Shown here: one piece after another, positions 32,656-41,563 of the stretch
Layout of the letters: the number at the start of each line of letters is the position of its first letter
Position numbering within the stretch: position 1 is the stretch's first letter
Source: Streptomonospora mangrovi
GTDB taxonomy: Bacteria > Actinomycetota > Actinomycetes > Streptosporangiales > Streptosporangiaceae
Direction: 5' to 3'
DNA length: 64,000 nt
Assembly (NCBI RefSeq): GCF_027604915.1
Contig: NZ_JAJAQC010000015.1
Span: 62,001 to 126,000 of the forward strand
Translations under genes and position numbers: made by a program
The notes under the pieces: model-generated
Told to the model about the DNA's origin: nothing
The model's database searches: none
What the model saw: only the letters and a program-made list of their open reading frames with translations

Positions 32656-33791
32656 ACGGTGCTCCCTTCGGTGTTCTGCTGCGCGGTGCTGTGCTGCGCG
32701 GTCTCCTGCTGGGCGGCGTCCTGCTGGGCGCGCAGCAGCGAGGCGTGGGTGGGCGCGGCGGGCACGTGGGCGGGCCGGCGAGCGGCGAACTCCTTGCGCA
32801 GCACCGGGACGACCTCCTCGCCGAGCAGGTCGAGCTGCTCCAGCACCGTCTTCAGCGGCAGACCGGCGTGGTCGATGAGGAAGAGTTGGCGCTGGTAGTC
32901 GCCGACGTATTCGCGGAAGCCGAGGGTGCGGTCGATGACCTGCTGCGGGCTGCCGACCGTCAGCGGGGTCTCGGCCATGAACCGCTCCAGCGAGGGTCCG
33001 CCGCCGTAGACGGGGGCGTCATCGAAGTAGGGGCGGAACTCGGCTACGGCGTCCTGGGAGTTGCGGCGCATGAACACCTGGCCGCCCAGCCCGACGATGG
33101 CCTGGTCGGCGGAGCCGTGCCCGTAGTGCTCGAACCGGCGCCGGTACAGCTCGACCATCCGCTTGGTGTGCTCGGGCGGCCAGAAGATGTGGTTGTGGAA
33201 GAAGCCGTCGCCGTAGAAGGCGGCCTGCTCGGCGATTTCCGGGCTGCGGATGGAGCCGTGCCACACGAAGGGCGGCACCCCGTCCAGCGGGCGTGGGGTG
33301 GAGGTGAACCCCTGGAGCGGAGTGCGGAAGCGGCCCTCCCAGTCCACGACGTCCTCGCGCCACAGCCGGTGCAGCAGGTGGTAGTTCTCCACGGCCAGCG
33401 GGATGCCCTGGCGGATGTCCTGGCCGAACCACGGGTAGACCGGGCCCTGGTTGCCGCGCCCCATCATCAGGTCGACCCGGCCGCCGGCCAGGTGCTGGAG
33501 CATCGCGAAGTCTTCGGCGATCTTCACCGGGTCGTTGGTGGTGATCAGCGTGGTGGAGGTGGACAGGACCAGCCGCTCGGTCTGCGCCGCGACGAAGCCG
33601 AGCATGGTCGTGGGCGAGGACGGCACGAACGGCGGGTTGTGGTGCTCGCCGGTGGCGAAGACGTCGAGGCCGACCTCCTCGGTCTTGCGTGCGATGGCGA
33701 CCATCGCCTGGATCCGCTCGCCCTCGGTGGGGGTGCGGCCGGTCGTGGGGTCGGGTGTCACGTCGCCGACGGTGAAAACCCCGAACTGCAT
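32652..33791 (-). CDS. LLM-class flavin-dependent monooxygenase (CE1758 type), 379 aa
   Basis: The luciferase-like barrel is recognisable by FGVFTVGDV, TGEHHNPPFVPSSP, GRVDLMMGRGNQGPVYPWFG and GDGFFHNHIFWPPEHTKR. It probably oxidises a small substrate with FMNH2 from the coupled reductase. ATG 33791 is preferred because GGAG lies 7 bases upstream; GTG 33803 is possible. The C-terminal 25 residues are Gln/Ala/Thr-rich and come from a short DNA repeat, an unusual tail. An AT-rich palindrome lies just upstream and may bind the MarR protein at 33971. Confidence 0.9.
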   Translation of the reverse strand: MQFGVFTVGDVTPDPTTGRTPTEGERIQAMVAIARKTEEVGLDVFATGEHHNPPFVPSSPTTMLGFVAAQTERLVLSTSTTLITTNDPVKIAEDFAMLQHLAGGRVDLMMGRGNQGPVYPWFGQDIRQGIPLAVENYHLLHRLWREDVVDWEGRFRTPLQGFTSTPRPLDGVPPFVWHGSIRSPEIAEQAAFYGDGFFHNHIFWPPEHTKRMVELYRRRFEHYGHGSADQAIVGLGGQVFMRRNSQDAVAEFRPYFDDAPVYGGGPSLERFMAETPLTVGSPQQVIDRTLGFREYVGDYQRQLFLIDHAGLPLKTVLEQLDLLGEEVVPVLRKEFAARRPAHVPAAPTHASLLRAQQDAAQQETAQHSTAQQNTEGSTV

Positions 33792-33805
33792 CTCGAACTC
33801 CACTC

Positions 33806-33819
33806 GTTCAAATTTTAAC
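33806..33819. promoter_or_regulatory. Candidate MarR operator before the monooxygenase
   Basis: GTTCAAATTTTAAC is palindromic apart from one base pair and stands out as AT-rich in GC-rich DNA. GTTCAAATGTCGAAAC, a similar site, lies before the marR gene (34526-34541). Confidence 0.5.
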
Positions 33820-33970
33820 TACCAGTGGAACGGTGCGGAGGGTACTGCTATTCCGGGCGTGAAGGCGGGGCGGGCGCGAACCGCGACTGCGAGCGTGGGG
33901 AGGGCGGGGCGGGCGTGGCCTGCGGGCGCGGGGCGGGCGCAAAGCGGGTGGAGGTACGGGGCGCGGCGGC

Positions 33971-34504
33971 TCAGCAGCCCTCACCCTGGTCACCGGTCAC
34001 ACCGTCACCGGTCACACCGTCACCGGACGCCCCGCCGCCGGACGCCCCGCCGGATGCGCCTTGAAGGCGGGCCCGTGTCCGGGTGAACACACGGGAGAGC
34101 ACGTCGAGTTCGTGGTCGTCGAGGTCGTCGGTGAACAGCCGCCGCACCGTGGCGATGTGGGTGCGGTCGGCGTCGCGCAGCGCCTCCAACCCGGCGGCGG
34201 TCAGCACGGCGAACGCGACCCGTCGGTCCTCGGCGGAGGGGTGGCGCACCACCCAGCCGCGCCGTTCCAGCGCTTTGACCTGGTAGGTCAGCCGACTCGG
34301 GGAGAACACCATGCGCCCGGCCAGCTCGCCCATCCGCAGTCGGCGCCCGGGGGCCTCGGCCAGGACCAGCAGTAGATGATAGTCCATCAGGCTCATTCCG
34401 GCGGATGAGCGCAGGTCCTCGTCCAGCCGGGTCTCCAGCAGCAGGCTCGCCTCGATGTAGGGCCGCCACGCCCGCCGCTGCGCCGACCCCCGCCAGGACC
34501 CCAT
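33971..34504 (-). CDS. MarR-family transcriptional regulator, 177 aa
   Basis: A MarR winged helix is present (MSLMDYHLLLVLAEAPGRRL, FSPSRLTYQVKALERRGWV and the wing SAEDRRVAF). ATG 34504 starts the conserved region. The tail is a Gly/Ser/Asp repeat (GDGVTGDGVTGD) encoded by 15-bp tandem repeats near 33985-34035, so its length may vary between strains. Same-strand position 180 bases before the monooxygenase pair, with matching palindromes before both, suggests that it controls them and itself. Confidence 0.85.
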   Translation of the reverse strand: MGSWRGSAQRRAWRPYIEASLLLETRLDEDLRSSAGMSLMDYHLLLVLAEAPGRRLRMGELAGRMVFSPSRLTYQVKALERRGWVVRHPSAEDRRVAFAVLTAAGLEALRDADRTHIATVRRLFTDDLDDHELDVLSRVFTRTRARLQGASGGASGGGASGDGVTGDGVTGDQGEGC

Positions 34505-34525
34505 GCCGAGCAGTCTAGCGAGATG

Positions 34526-34541
34526 GTTCAAATGTCGAAAC
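34526..34541. promoter_or_regulatory. Candidate MarR operator before marR
   Basis: GTTCAAATGTCGAAAC begins 22 bases upstream of the marR start and shares its first eight bases with the site at 33806-33819. Confidence 0.45.
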
Positions 34542-34589
34542 ACTGCGGAGCGCGAGCCAGGAGAGCTGGATCGCTGATGGGGGTGGAGG

Positions 34590-35031
34590 GTGATGGTGGA
34601 TGGTCCGGGCGGGCGGCAGTGGCCGAGCTGGCCAACCACTACACCGACGACGCACCACACCGGGGCGGCCCTGCGCCGCGCGGCCCCGGACCCGAACCCG
34701 CTGGTCCGCCGCATCGCACTGGAGGGCCTGGCCTACACGTGGCGCGACCACCCCGCCACGGTGGAGGTCCTGCGCGCGGCCACTCGCGACGCGCGAGACA
34801 GCGCTGGACGGCCTGACGAGCGAATGGCCGCACCTGCCGCAGACCCGCCGGACCACCGCCGCGGCGATCGACGACCCGTCCCTGATGGTCGCGACAGTCG
34901 CGACCGCCAACTGGCAGCACTGGCCGGCGGACCCCGCCATCCGCCAGAGCCTCCACAACTTCGCCACCCGCCCCGACGCCCCACCCCACTTCACCCGCTG
35001 GTGGCACTGGCTGGCCTCCGCCCAGCCCTGA
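34590..35031 (+). pseudogene. Remnant of a HEAT-repeat protein
   Basis: Protein-like HEAT-repeat sequence is spread over different frames: PNPLVRRIALEGLAYTWRDH in one frame up to about 34795, then TALDGLTSEWPHLPQTRRTT and NWQHWPADPAIRQSLHNFAT in another up to the stop at 35031. A third frame is best before 34680. No intact start exists. The pattern resembles the C-terminal repeats of large actinobacterial NTPase-HEAT proteins, so this is a decayed 3' end. Confidence 0.6.
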
Positions 35032-35231
35032 CTCGCGCGCACCCGCCCACCCTCCCGCGCCCCGCCCTGTCCCGCCTCGCGGAACGAGCGCGCAAAGCCG
35101 CGCCGGAGCGCCTTTCGGCAGGTCTGCCGCCGCACGCGCGGACGTTGGGGGCGGCGCCGGGCACCTCGGGCACGTTTGACGCCTGAATAGTTAACCGCTA
35201 TCTATTGAGGCGTCGAAGAGGAGGACGGTCG

Positions 35232-35774
35232 GTGCAGGACGTGGTGCTGGCGCTGCTGGCAAAGGAGCCCTCGCACGGCTACGACTTGCGCAGACGCCTT
35301 GCGGCGGCGCTCGGGCCGTTGGGGGAGCCGCTGAACGCGGGGCAGGTCTATGTCACGCTCACTCGGCTGGAGAAGGCCGGGCTGGTCGTGCAGGAGCGCG
35401 AGGACGCGCCGGTGCGCGGGCCGCGGCGGAAGGTGTACGGGCTGACCGCGGCCGGGCAGGAGCGGGTGGCCGCGTGGATGGCCGAGGGGGTCGGTCCCCG
35501 GGCCGACGTGTCGGAGTTCCACCTGAAGCTGGTGGCCGCCGCCGAATCCGGGTTGGCCGATCCGCTGGCGCTCGTGCGCAGGCGCCGCCAGGAGCTGATG
35601 CGCAGCCTCGCCGAGGCCCAGCGCGCCGCCCTCGCTCACGACGCGAACTCGGAGGCCGGATTGCTCCTGGAGGGGATCGCCCTCCGGTTGCAGGCCGACC
35701 TGCGCTGGCTGGAGGCGTGCGCCCGGACCTGGTCCGCACGCGCCTCGCGTGGAAACGGCGGAGGAGACGCATGA
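35232..35774 (+). CDS. PadR-family transcriptional regulator, 180 aa
   Basis: The winged helix begins VQDVVLALLAKEPSHGYDLR and continues with VYVTLTRLEKAGLV and a GPRRKVYGLTAAG wing; the C-terminal half is a dimerising helix pair. GTG 35232 follows GAGGAGGAC. Its stop overlaps the ABC ATPase start (ATGA). Such PadR-ABC operons usually autoregulate and respond to a drug or peptide carried by the transporter. Confidence 0.9.
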   Translation: MQDVVLALLAKEPSHGYDLRRRLAAALGPLGEPLNAGQVYVTLTRLEKAGLVVQEREDAPVRGPRRKVYGLTAAGQERVAAWMAEGVGPRADVSEFHLKLVAAAESGLADPLALVRRRRQELMRSLAEAQRAALAHDANSEAGLLLEGIALRLQADLRWLEACARTWSARASRGNGGGDA

Positions 35775-36688
35775 GGCACGACGACACTCGTCCCGACGAC
35801 GACGGCGTCGGCAGCGGCGGCAGCGGCCCGGCGCGGCGAAGAGGCGCGCCTCCCGGCGCGGGGACGGAACCGGCCGTGCGCCGTGGCGATCCCCGAACCC
35901 GCTCCGGGAGGGCGGCCGACCCCGTGCTGCGGGCGGTCGGGCTGTCGCGGACCTACGGCCGGGGCGAGAGCACGGTGTGGGCCGTCGACGCACTCGACCT
36001 CGACGTCCCCGCCGGGCAGACGCTCGCCGTCACCGGGCCCAGCGGCTGCGGGAAGTCGACCTTGCTCCAACTGTTCGGCGGACTGGACCGGCCCACCGAC
36101 GGCGAGGTGTGGCTCGGCGGACGGCGGATCGACCACCTCGGCGAGCAGGCGCTGGCCCGGCTGCGGCGGCGCGCCGTCGGTTTCGTCTTCCAGGCGTTCC
36201 ACCTGATGGACGAGTTGACGGCGGCGGAGAACGTCGAACTTCCCGCCCTGCTCGCCGGCGCCTCCCCGCGCGCCGCGCGCCGCCGTGCCGCCGACCTCCT
36301 CGACCGGGTCGGCCTCACCGACCGGGCGCGCCACCTGCCCGCGAAGCTGTCCGGTGGGCAGCGCCAGCGGGTCGCCATCGCCCGCGCCCTGGTCAACGAG
36401 CCGCTGGTGGTCCTCGCCGACGAGCCCACCGGCAACCTCGACAGCGCCGCGACCCACGAGGTCCTGCGCCTGTTCGACGAACTGCGCGCCGGCGGCCAGA
36501 CCCTGGTCATGGTGACCCACGACGAGCGCGTCGCCGCGACGGCCGACCGCGTCGTCTCCATGCGCGACGGCATGCTGGCCGACGACACCCGCCTGGACGA
36601 CGGCGTCGGCAGCGGCGGCAGCGGCGGCGGCCCGCGCCGCAGCGGCGCCTCCAGCGAACTCGGCGCACTCCTTGGCTGGGAGGGCTGA
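35771..36688 (+). CDS. ABC transporter ATPase (MacB/LolD type), 305 aa
   Basis: Walker A GPSGCGKST (89-97), signature LSGGQRQR and Walker B VVLADEPTGNLDS are intact, as in MacB/LolD-type exporters. The core is flanked by N- and C-terminal extensions that share nearly the same sequence: DDTRPDDDGVGSGGSG at residues 4-19 and DDTRLDDGVGSGGSG before the C-terminus. It works with the FtsX-type permease that follows after 3 bases. Confidence 0.9.
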   Translation: MRHDDTRPDDDGVGSGGSGPARRRGAPPGAGTEPAVRRGDPRTRSGRAADPVLRAVGLSRTYGRGESTVWAVDALDLDVPAGQTLAVTGPSGCGKSTLLQLFGGLDRPTDGEVWLGGRRIDHLGEQALARLRRRAVGFVFQAFHLMDELTAAENVELPALLAGASPRAARRRAADLLDRVGLTDRARHLPAKLSGGQRQRVAIARALVNEPLVVLADEPTGNLDSAATHEVLRLFDELRAGGQTLVMVTHDERVAATADRVVSMRDGMLADDTRLDDGVGSGGSGGGPRRSGASSELGALLGWEG

Positions 36689-36691
36689 GCC

Positions 36692-38461
36692 GTGGGACGC
36701 CTGCTGCTGATGTGGCGCCTGGTCGTGCGCGACATGCGCCGCCGCCCCGGCGAGGCCGTGGTGTTCGTGGTCGCCGTCGCGGCCGCGACCGCGTCGCTCA
36801 CCCTGGGCCTGATGGTCGACAACGCCGTCGCCATCGCCTACATGAACACCCGCGAGGCCACCCGGGGCCCCGATATGACCGCAATCACGACGGCCGAGAA
36901 CCCCTCCGACGTCGCCGGGCGCATCGCGGCGGCACCGGGCGTGGGCGCGCAGACCGATCCGGTCCTCGCGTTCTCCACCGAGGTCGCGGCGCACGGCGAG
37001 ACCCGGCAGTCCTCGGTGGAGGGCCGCGAGCGCGCGCCGTCCCCGGTGGACCGGCCGCTGGTGACGTCGGGCACCTGGGTGCGTCCGGGCGGCGCGGTGG
37101 TCGAGCGCAGCTTCGCCGACGTGCTCGGGGTGGAGGTCGGCGACCCCGTCACCATCGCCGGGCGCGACTACCCGGTGGTCGGCATCGCGATCAGCGCGGC
37201 GACCCCGGTCTACCCGTGGAGCGACTGGGCGCAGGGCCCAGGGCCATCGGACTGGGGCGGCCGGATCTGGCTGACCGAGGACGACGCCCGCGCGGCGGCG
37301 GGCCAGACGCCCGTCGTCCACCTGATCCACGTGGAACTGACCGACCCCGACGCCGTCATCGAATGGCGCGAGACCGCGTTCGCCCCCGGCACGCGGGGCG
37401 ACGACTGGGTCAACACCCACAACTGGGAGACCGTCCTGCGTACCGATCTGGTCATGATCAAGGACGCCCAGCCCGCCCTTGTCGTCGGCGGCTCGCTGCT
37501 GATGGTCGCCACCTGCGTCACGCTCGCCGCGCTCACCGCCATCCGCGCCGCCCGCGACCACCGGCGGGCCGGGCGCCTCAAGGCCGCCGGTGCGAGCCCG
37601 GGTACCGTCACCGCCGTACTGCTGACGCAGTACCTGCTGCTGACGGCCGTGGCCGCCGTCCTCGGCCTGGGCGTCGGCACCCTGGCCGCACCGGCCCTGG
37701 CCCATCCCAGCCCCGGGCTGCTCAAGGTCCTCAGCCCGCCGTCGGTGAGCATCGTGGTGGCCGTGGTCGTCCTCGCCGGGGTCGTCACCGTGCTGAGCAC
37801 GATCGACCCCGTCCTGCACGCCGCGCGCACCAGCACCGTGGCCGGGCTGGTCGAACCCGCGCGCCTGCTGCGGCCACGCTCCCGGCTGACCGCCCTGACG
37901 GCCTACCTGCCCACCGCGCTCATGCTCGGCGTCCGGCTGATGGCCCGCCGGCCCGGCCGCGCCGTGCTGAGCGGCGTCGGTACGGCGGCCACCGGCGTCA
38001 TGGTCGGCGCGCTGCTCACCTTCCGCAGCGCCTGGGCGGCCGTGGACCTCGCCGCCACCATGGAGGCGGTGAACAACCGCACCGCCGAGGTGCTGCTGGG
38101 CGTCACGGTCGCGGTGGTGGCGCTGTCGGCGCTCAACACGGTCGTCCTGGGCTGGAGCAGCGCGGTCCAGGCCCGGCGCGCCCTGGGAATAAGCCGCACC
38201 CTCGGCGCCACACCCGGGCAGGTCGTCGCCGCGTTGTGCACGGCGCAGCTCGTGCCGGCGGTGCCCGCGCTGCTGCTGGGCCTCCCGGCCGGGATCGCCC
38301 TGTACCGGGCCTTCAGCCACATCTGGGTCGTCCCGCCGCAGTGGTGGCTGGGCGCGGCCGGACTCGGCACCGTGCTGGCCGTCGCGGCGCTGACCGCCCT
38401 GCCCGCCTGGCGCCACGCCCGCGTCCCGGCCGGCCTGACCCTCAACGCCGAACCCGGCTGA
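36692..38461 (+). CDS. FtsX-family ABC transporter permease, 589 aa
   Basis: One N-terminal membrane helix, a ~200-residue extracellular domain and two groups of three helices with FtsX domains (about 265-390 and 455-585) form a single-chain permease. GTG 36692 follows GGGAGGG. With the MacB-like ATPase it probably extracts or exports a lipophilic compound or a peptide. Confidence 0.88.
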   Translation: MGRLLLMWRLVVRDMRRRPGEAVVFVVAVAAATASLTLGLMVDNAVAIAYMNTREATRGPDMTAITTAENPSDVAGRIAAAPGVGAQTDPVLAFSTEVAAHGETRQSSVEGRERAPSPVDRPLVTSGTWVRPGGAVVERSFADVLGVEVGDPVTIAGRDYPVVGIAISAATPVYPWSDWAQGPGPSDWGGRIWLTEDDARAAAGQTPVVHLIHVELTDPDAVIEWRETAFAPGTRGDDWVNTHNWETVLRTDLVMIKDAQPALVVGGSLLMVATCVTLAALTAIRAARDHRRAGRLKAAGASPGTVTAVLLTQYLLLTAVAAVLGLGVGTLAAPALAHPSPGLLKVLSPPSVSIVVAVVVLAGVVTVLSTIDPVLHAARTSTVAGLVEPARLLRPRSRLTALTAYLPTALMLGVRLMARRPGRAVLSGVGTAATGVMVGALLTFRSAWAAVDLAATMEAVNNRTAEVLLGVTVAVVALSALNTVVLGWSSAVQARRALGISRTLGATPGQVVAALCTAQLVPAVPALLLGLPAGIALYRAFSHIWVVPPQWWLGAAGLGTVLAVAALTALPAWRHARVPAGLTLNAEPG

Positions 38462-38612
38462 CCGCAGGCACCGGAGGCGGCGACCGGCGCGGCACCGCGC
38501 GATCCGGAGAACAGCCGCGAACCGGTGGGAACTTTTCCGGGTGCCGGTCCGACCTGTGGGGCGACGTCGGACCGTGCGCCGCCACCGGGGCGGACACGCG
38601 AGGGGCGGACGC

Positions 38613-39225
38613 ATGTTCCCGGAAGAGGTGGCAGGGGTGGCGGTGCGCCGGTTCGCAGGTGCGGTCGTCGGAGCGGTGGCCGGCACGTCGGTGCTGGTGG
38701 GCTCTCCGCGACACCCGTTGCCGCCCACGAGACGCTCATCGCCTCCTCACCCGAGGACGGGCAGCACCTGCAGCGGTCCCCCGAGCGCGTCGAACTGACC
38801 TTCAGCGGCGACATGCTGGACCTGGGTGCGGTGGTCATCGTCCTCGGACCGACGGCGCCGCCGTGCCCGCCGGAACGGTCGCCGTCGACGGTGACGAGGC
38901 CGTGCTGCCGCTCACCGGCGAACTCGACGGCGGCGGCCACGCCGTGCGCTGGAAGGTCGTCTCCGGTGACGGGCACCCGATCAGCGGCGCGTTCACCTTC
39001 ACCGTCGGCGACGGCGGTCCGCCCCCGCCCGACCTGGAGTCCGGCGCACCGGCCGACGCGGCCGACGCGGACTCCACGACCGCGCCGACTCCCGGCCAGG
39101 CCGCCTCGGGGCAGGTGCCCGCGTCCTCGGCCACCGTGCGCGTCGCCTGGCTCGCCGTCGCCGGAGCGCTGGTGGGCGTGTTCGGCTACACGCTGCTGCT
39201 CCGCCTGCGCCGGCGGTCGAAGTGA
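38613..39225 (+). pseudogene. copC: copC-like copper resistance gene with two frameshifts
   Basis: CopC sequence is complete but spread over three frames: a signal-peptide start (FAGAVVGAVAGTSVLVG) to about 38705; AAHETLIASSPEDG through LGAVVIVLGP to about 38850; then VPAGTVAVDGDEAVLPL, VSGDGHPISGAFTF and a C-terminal membrane anchor to the stop at 39225. Two single-base changes are needed to restore it. The pseudogene therefore once encoded a periplasmic-type, membrane-anchored copper-binding protein. Sequencing error cannot be ruled out. Confidence 0.75.
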
Positions 39226-39290
39226 CCGGCAGCCGCCCCTCGGCCGCCTCCCCCTCCTCTCCCCCGCCCACCGTGAAAGGCACCCTCACC

Positions 39291-39623
39291 ATGGCCCGTC
39301 CCCGCTCCGCACTCCTCCTCGCCGCGGCCTACCTGGCCGCCGGCGCGCTGCTGACCGCCTGTGGCGGCGCCGGATCCGCCGCCTCCGGTGCGGAGCAGTC
39401 GGCCGAGGCCACCCCGGCGGCGCAGGCCGACGCCGTCAGCGTCGACGACGCCTGGATCAAGGCGGCCACCGCCGAGGAGGGCATGACCGCTTAGTTCGGG
39501 GTGCTGGTCAACGACGCCGGCCAGGAGGTGCGGCTGACCGCCGCTTCGACCGAAGCCGCCGCAACGGTGGAATTGCCCGAGGTCGTCACCGGCGACGACG
39601 GCAGCCCTGTCATGCGTCAGTGA
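39291..39623 (+). pseudogene. PCuAC-type copper chaperone, stop codon and truncated
   Basis: A lipoprotein start (signal ending LLTACGG) leads into VSVDDAWIKAATAEEGMTA, then an in-frame TAG at 39492-39494. The same frame continues as FGVLVNDAGQEVRLTAAST and VELPEVVTGDDGSPVM, matching PCuAC, before ending at 39623 short of the usual His/Met copper site. It follows copC as in copper-handling operons. Loss of the 3' end at the border of the second element suggests that insertion or rearrangement cut it off. Confidence 0.75.
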
Positions 39624-39807
39624 CGACGCGGGTGACCGGGTGGCCGATCTGGTGCTCGGCCGGATCAGCGCCCAGCGTGTGCAGCACGTCGAACCCGTTG
39701 GGCCACAGGGTGCACCAGGGTGCACGGCCCGCCGCCGGCCCGAGAACCTCCGAGGTTCTCCCCCCGATTCCCTCCGCGTCAGGGCCGCACCGAGCGATGG
39801 TCGACCC
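39624..39807. other. Junction region before the second integrase
   Basis: The first ~95 bases read on the minus strand as the end of an unknown protein (GFDVLHTLGADPAEHQIGHP, stop near 39611), with no start in view. From 39709 begins the ~110-bp block also found at 31618-31727, with the GTGCAC-rich motif at its left edge. This is the border between the decayed copper operon and the integrase module. Confidence 0.45.
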
Positions 39808-41181
39808 ATGGCAACCATCGAAAAACGCCGCCTGAGCAGCGGAAACACACGCTATTGGGTCAAATGGCGCCTCGGCGGCACCCGCACGGGCGCGCCCCAG
39901 TCCGAGCCCTTCGACACCCAAGCCGCCGCCCACACCTTCAAGCTCCACGTCGAGGCCGCCCACCACGAATGGCCCGACAACTGGATCCCCCGCCAGGGGT
40001 GGGCACCGGGATGGGTGCCGGGAGTCGGCTGGACCCGGCTCGCTTCGGAGGAGGCGCCCGAACCGGTGCGCTTCGCCGACTACGCCACCGATCTGATCAA
40101 CTCCCTGTCGGGCATCGAGGAACGCACCCGCTTCGAGTACCTCCGCGACCTGCGCCTGCACCTCATTCCCGCCTTCGGCGACGCCGACCTGCGCGACACC
40201 ACCGACCTCACACCCAAGCGGGTCCGCGAATGGGTCAACGCACTCCAGGCCGGGATCCCCGACCCGCGCACACCCGTCAACCCCCGGACCGGGGCGGGCA
40301 AGAAGGGCGCCAAGCGCGGGGGCCGCATCGGCTGGCTGCGTCCGCCGCTCCGGCCCAAGACCATCCAGAACCTGCACGGCCTGCTGTTCATCATCTGCCA
40401 GGCCGCCACCCAGGAGGACCCGCCCCTGCGGCCCTCCAATCCCGCCGCCAACACCCGCCTGCCTCGCCTGGACGACGGCGAAGGCGCCGACGACATGTGC
40501 TTCCTCACCCGCGATGAGTTCCGCCTCCTGCGCGACGCCGCCCACCCCGACGTGCGCGACATGCTGGAGGTCTTCGTGCTGACCGGACTGCGCTACAGCG
40601 AACTGACCGCCCTGCAAGTCCGCGACATCACCATCCGCACCGCACCCACCACCACCGGCGGCCGCACAGCGGTCGGCGTCCTAGAGGTCCGCCGCGCCTG
40701 GAAGCGCCAGCCCGACAACACCTTCAAACTCGGCCCGCCCAAGACCAAGCAGTCACGGCGCCGCATCACCCTGACCCCGCGCACCATCGCCCTGCTCCAG
40801 CAGCGCATCTCGGGCAAAGGACCGGAGGAGTTCGTCTTCACCACCGAGCGAGGCGCGTGGTGGCGCCACTCCTCCTTCTACAACCGCCGCTGGGTCAAGG
40901 CCGTCCAACGCGCCCAGGCACTCGGCCTGACCAAGAAGCCCCGCATCCACGACCTGCGCCACACCCACGTCTCCTGGCTCATCGAGGAGAACGTCCACGC
41001 CTTCAAGATCCAGCGCCGCCTGGGCCACAAGTCCATCACCACCACCATGGACCGCTACGGCCACCTCGTCACCGACCTCGATGACGACCTGCTCAGCGCC
41101 ATCGACGGCATACCCGTACCGCCCGCCACAGACGCCCTTCCCGCCAACGCCACCACCCAGCAATTGGCTGCGGTGTCCTGA
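39808..41181 (+). CDS. int: Tyrosine integrase of a second element, 457 aa
   Basis: An N-terminal arm domain, core-binding domain and catalytic domain are complete: catalytic Arg in LTGLRYSELTAL, HDLRHTHVSWL with His and Arg, GHKSITTTMDRYGH with the last His and the nucleophile Tyr. It is unrelated in detail to the AICE integrase at 20213. ATG 39808 has only a weak ribosome site. No matching pair of tRNA-derived att sites is visible in the window. A decayed element with the same 5' end lies at 31618. Confidence 0.93.
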   Translation: MATIEKRRLSSGNTRYWVKWRLGGTRTGAPQSEPFDTQAAAHTFKLHVEAAHHEWPDNWIPRQGWAPGWVPGVGWTRLASEEAPEPVRFADYATDLINSLSGIEERTRFEYLRDLRLHLIPAFGDADLRDTTDLTPKRVREWVNALQAGIPDPRTPVNPRTGAGKKGAKRGGRIGWLRPPLRPKTIQNLHGLLFIICQAATQEDPPLRPSNPAANTRLPRLDDGEGADDMCFLTRDEFRLLRDAAHPDVRDMLEVFVLTGLRYSELTALQVRDITIRTAPTTTGGRTAVGVLEVRRAWKRQPDNTFKLGPPKTKQSRRRITLTPRTIALLQQRISGKGPEEFVFTTERGAWWRHSSFYNRRWVKAVQRAQALGLTKKPRIHDLRHTHVSWLIEENVHAFKIQRRLGHKSITTTMDRYGHLVTDLDDDLLSAIDGIPVPPATDALPANATTQQLAAVS

Positions 41182-41201
41182 CAGCCACACAGCCGAGTGA
41201 A

Positions 41202-41226
41202 GGGCCGGGCGTAACTCGCCCGGCCC
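41202..41226 (+). terminator. Terminator of the second integrase
   Basis: A perfect 10-bp stem (41202-41211 with 41217-41226) with loop TAACT lies 20 bases after the integrase stop. Confidence 0.75.
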
Positions 41227-41413
41227 CTCGACCCAGTTGCCAACACCCCTTCAGGCATGGCGCCGGTTCCTTGCCCAGGCTGAACTTCAACCTCGCCCGG
41301 ACACGCGGCGGCAGATTCTGACCCTTGAGCGCGGGTCCGAACCAGTTCGCCGATCACCCGGTCGCGCGCAAGCGAGCCAACACCCGGTTCAGGCACCCGG
41401 GGCGCCTGTTACA

Positions 41414-41563
41414 GGTACCCAAAACATGACCTATTTTGGGTATCCAAAACTGGTCGGCTAATCCGCGCCAGCACCCCACCTCCGCTGGCCGACACGGTTT
41501 CGAACCGGACACCGATCCCCGTGGTGTACATGCAAATCGGCGCCTATTTTGGGTATACGAAAC
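41414..41563. promoter_or_regulatory. Iterated palindromic motif (three copies)
   Basis: TTTTGGGTATCCAAAA (41434-41449) is a palindrome with two central mismatches. A second copy, TTTTGGGTATACGAAAC, lies at 41547-41563 with the same CCTA just before it, and an inverted half, GGTACCCAAAAC, lies at 41414-41425. The repeated occurrence in AT-rich DNA points to binding sites of one dimeric protein. Confidence 0.6.
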
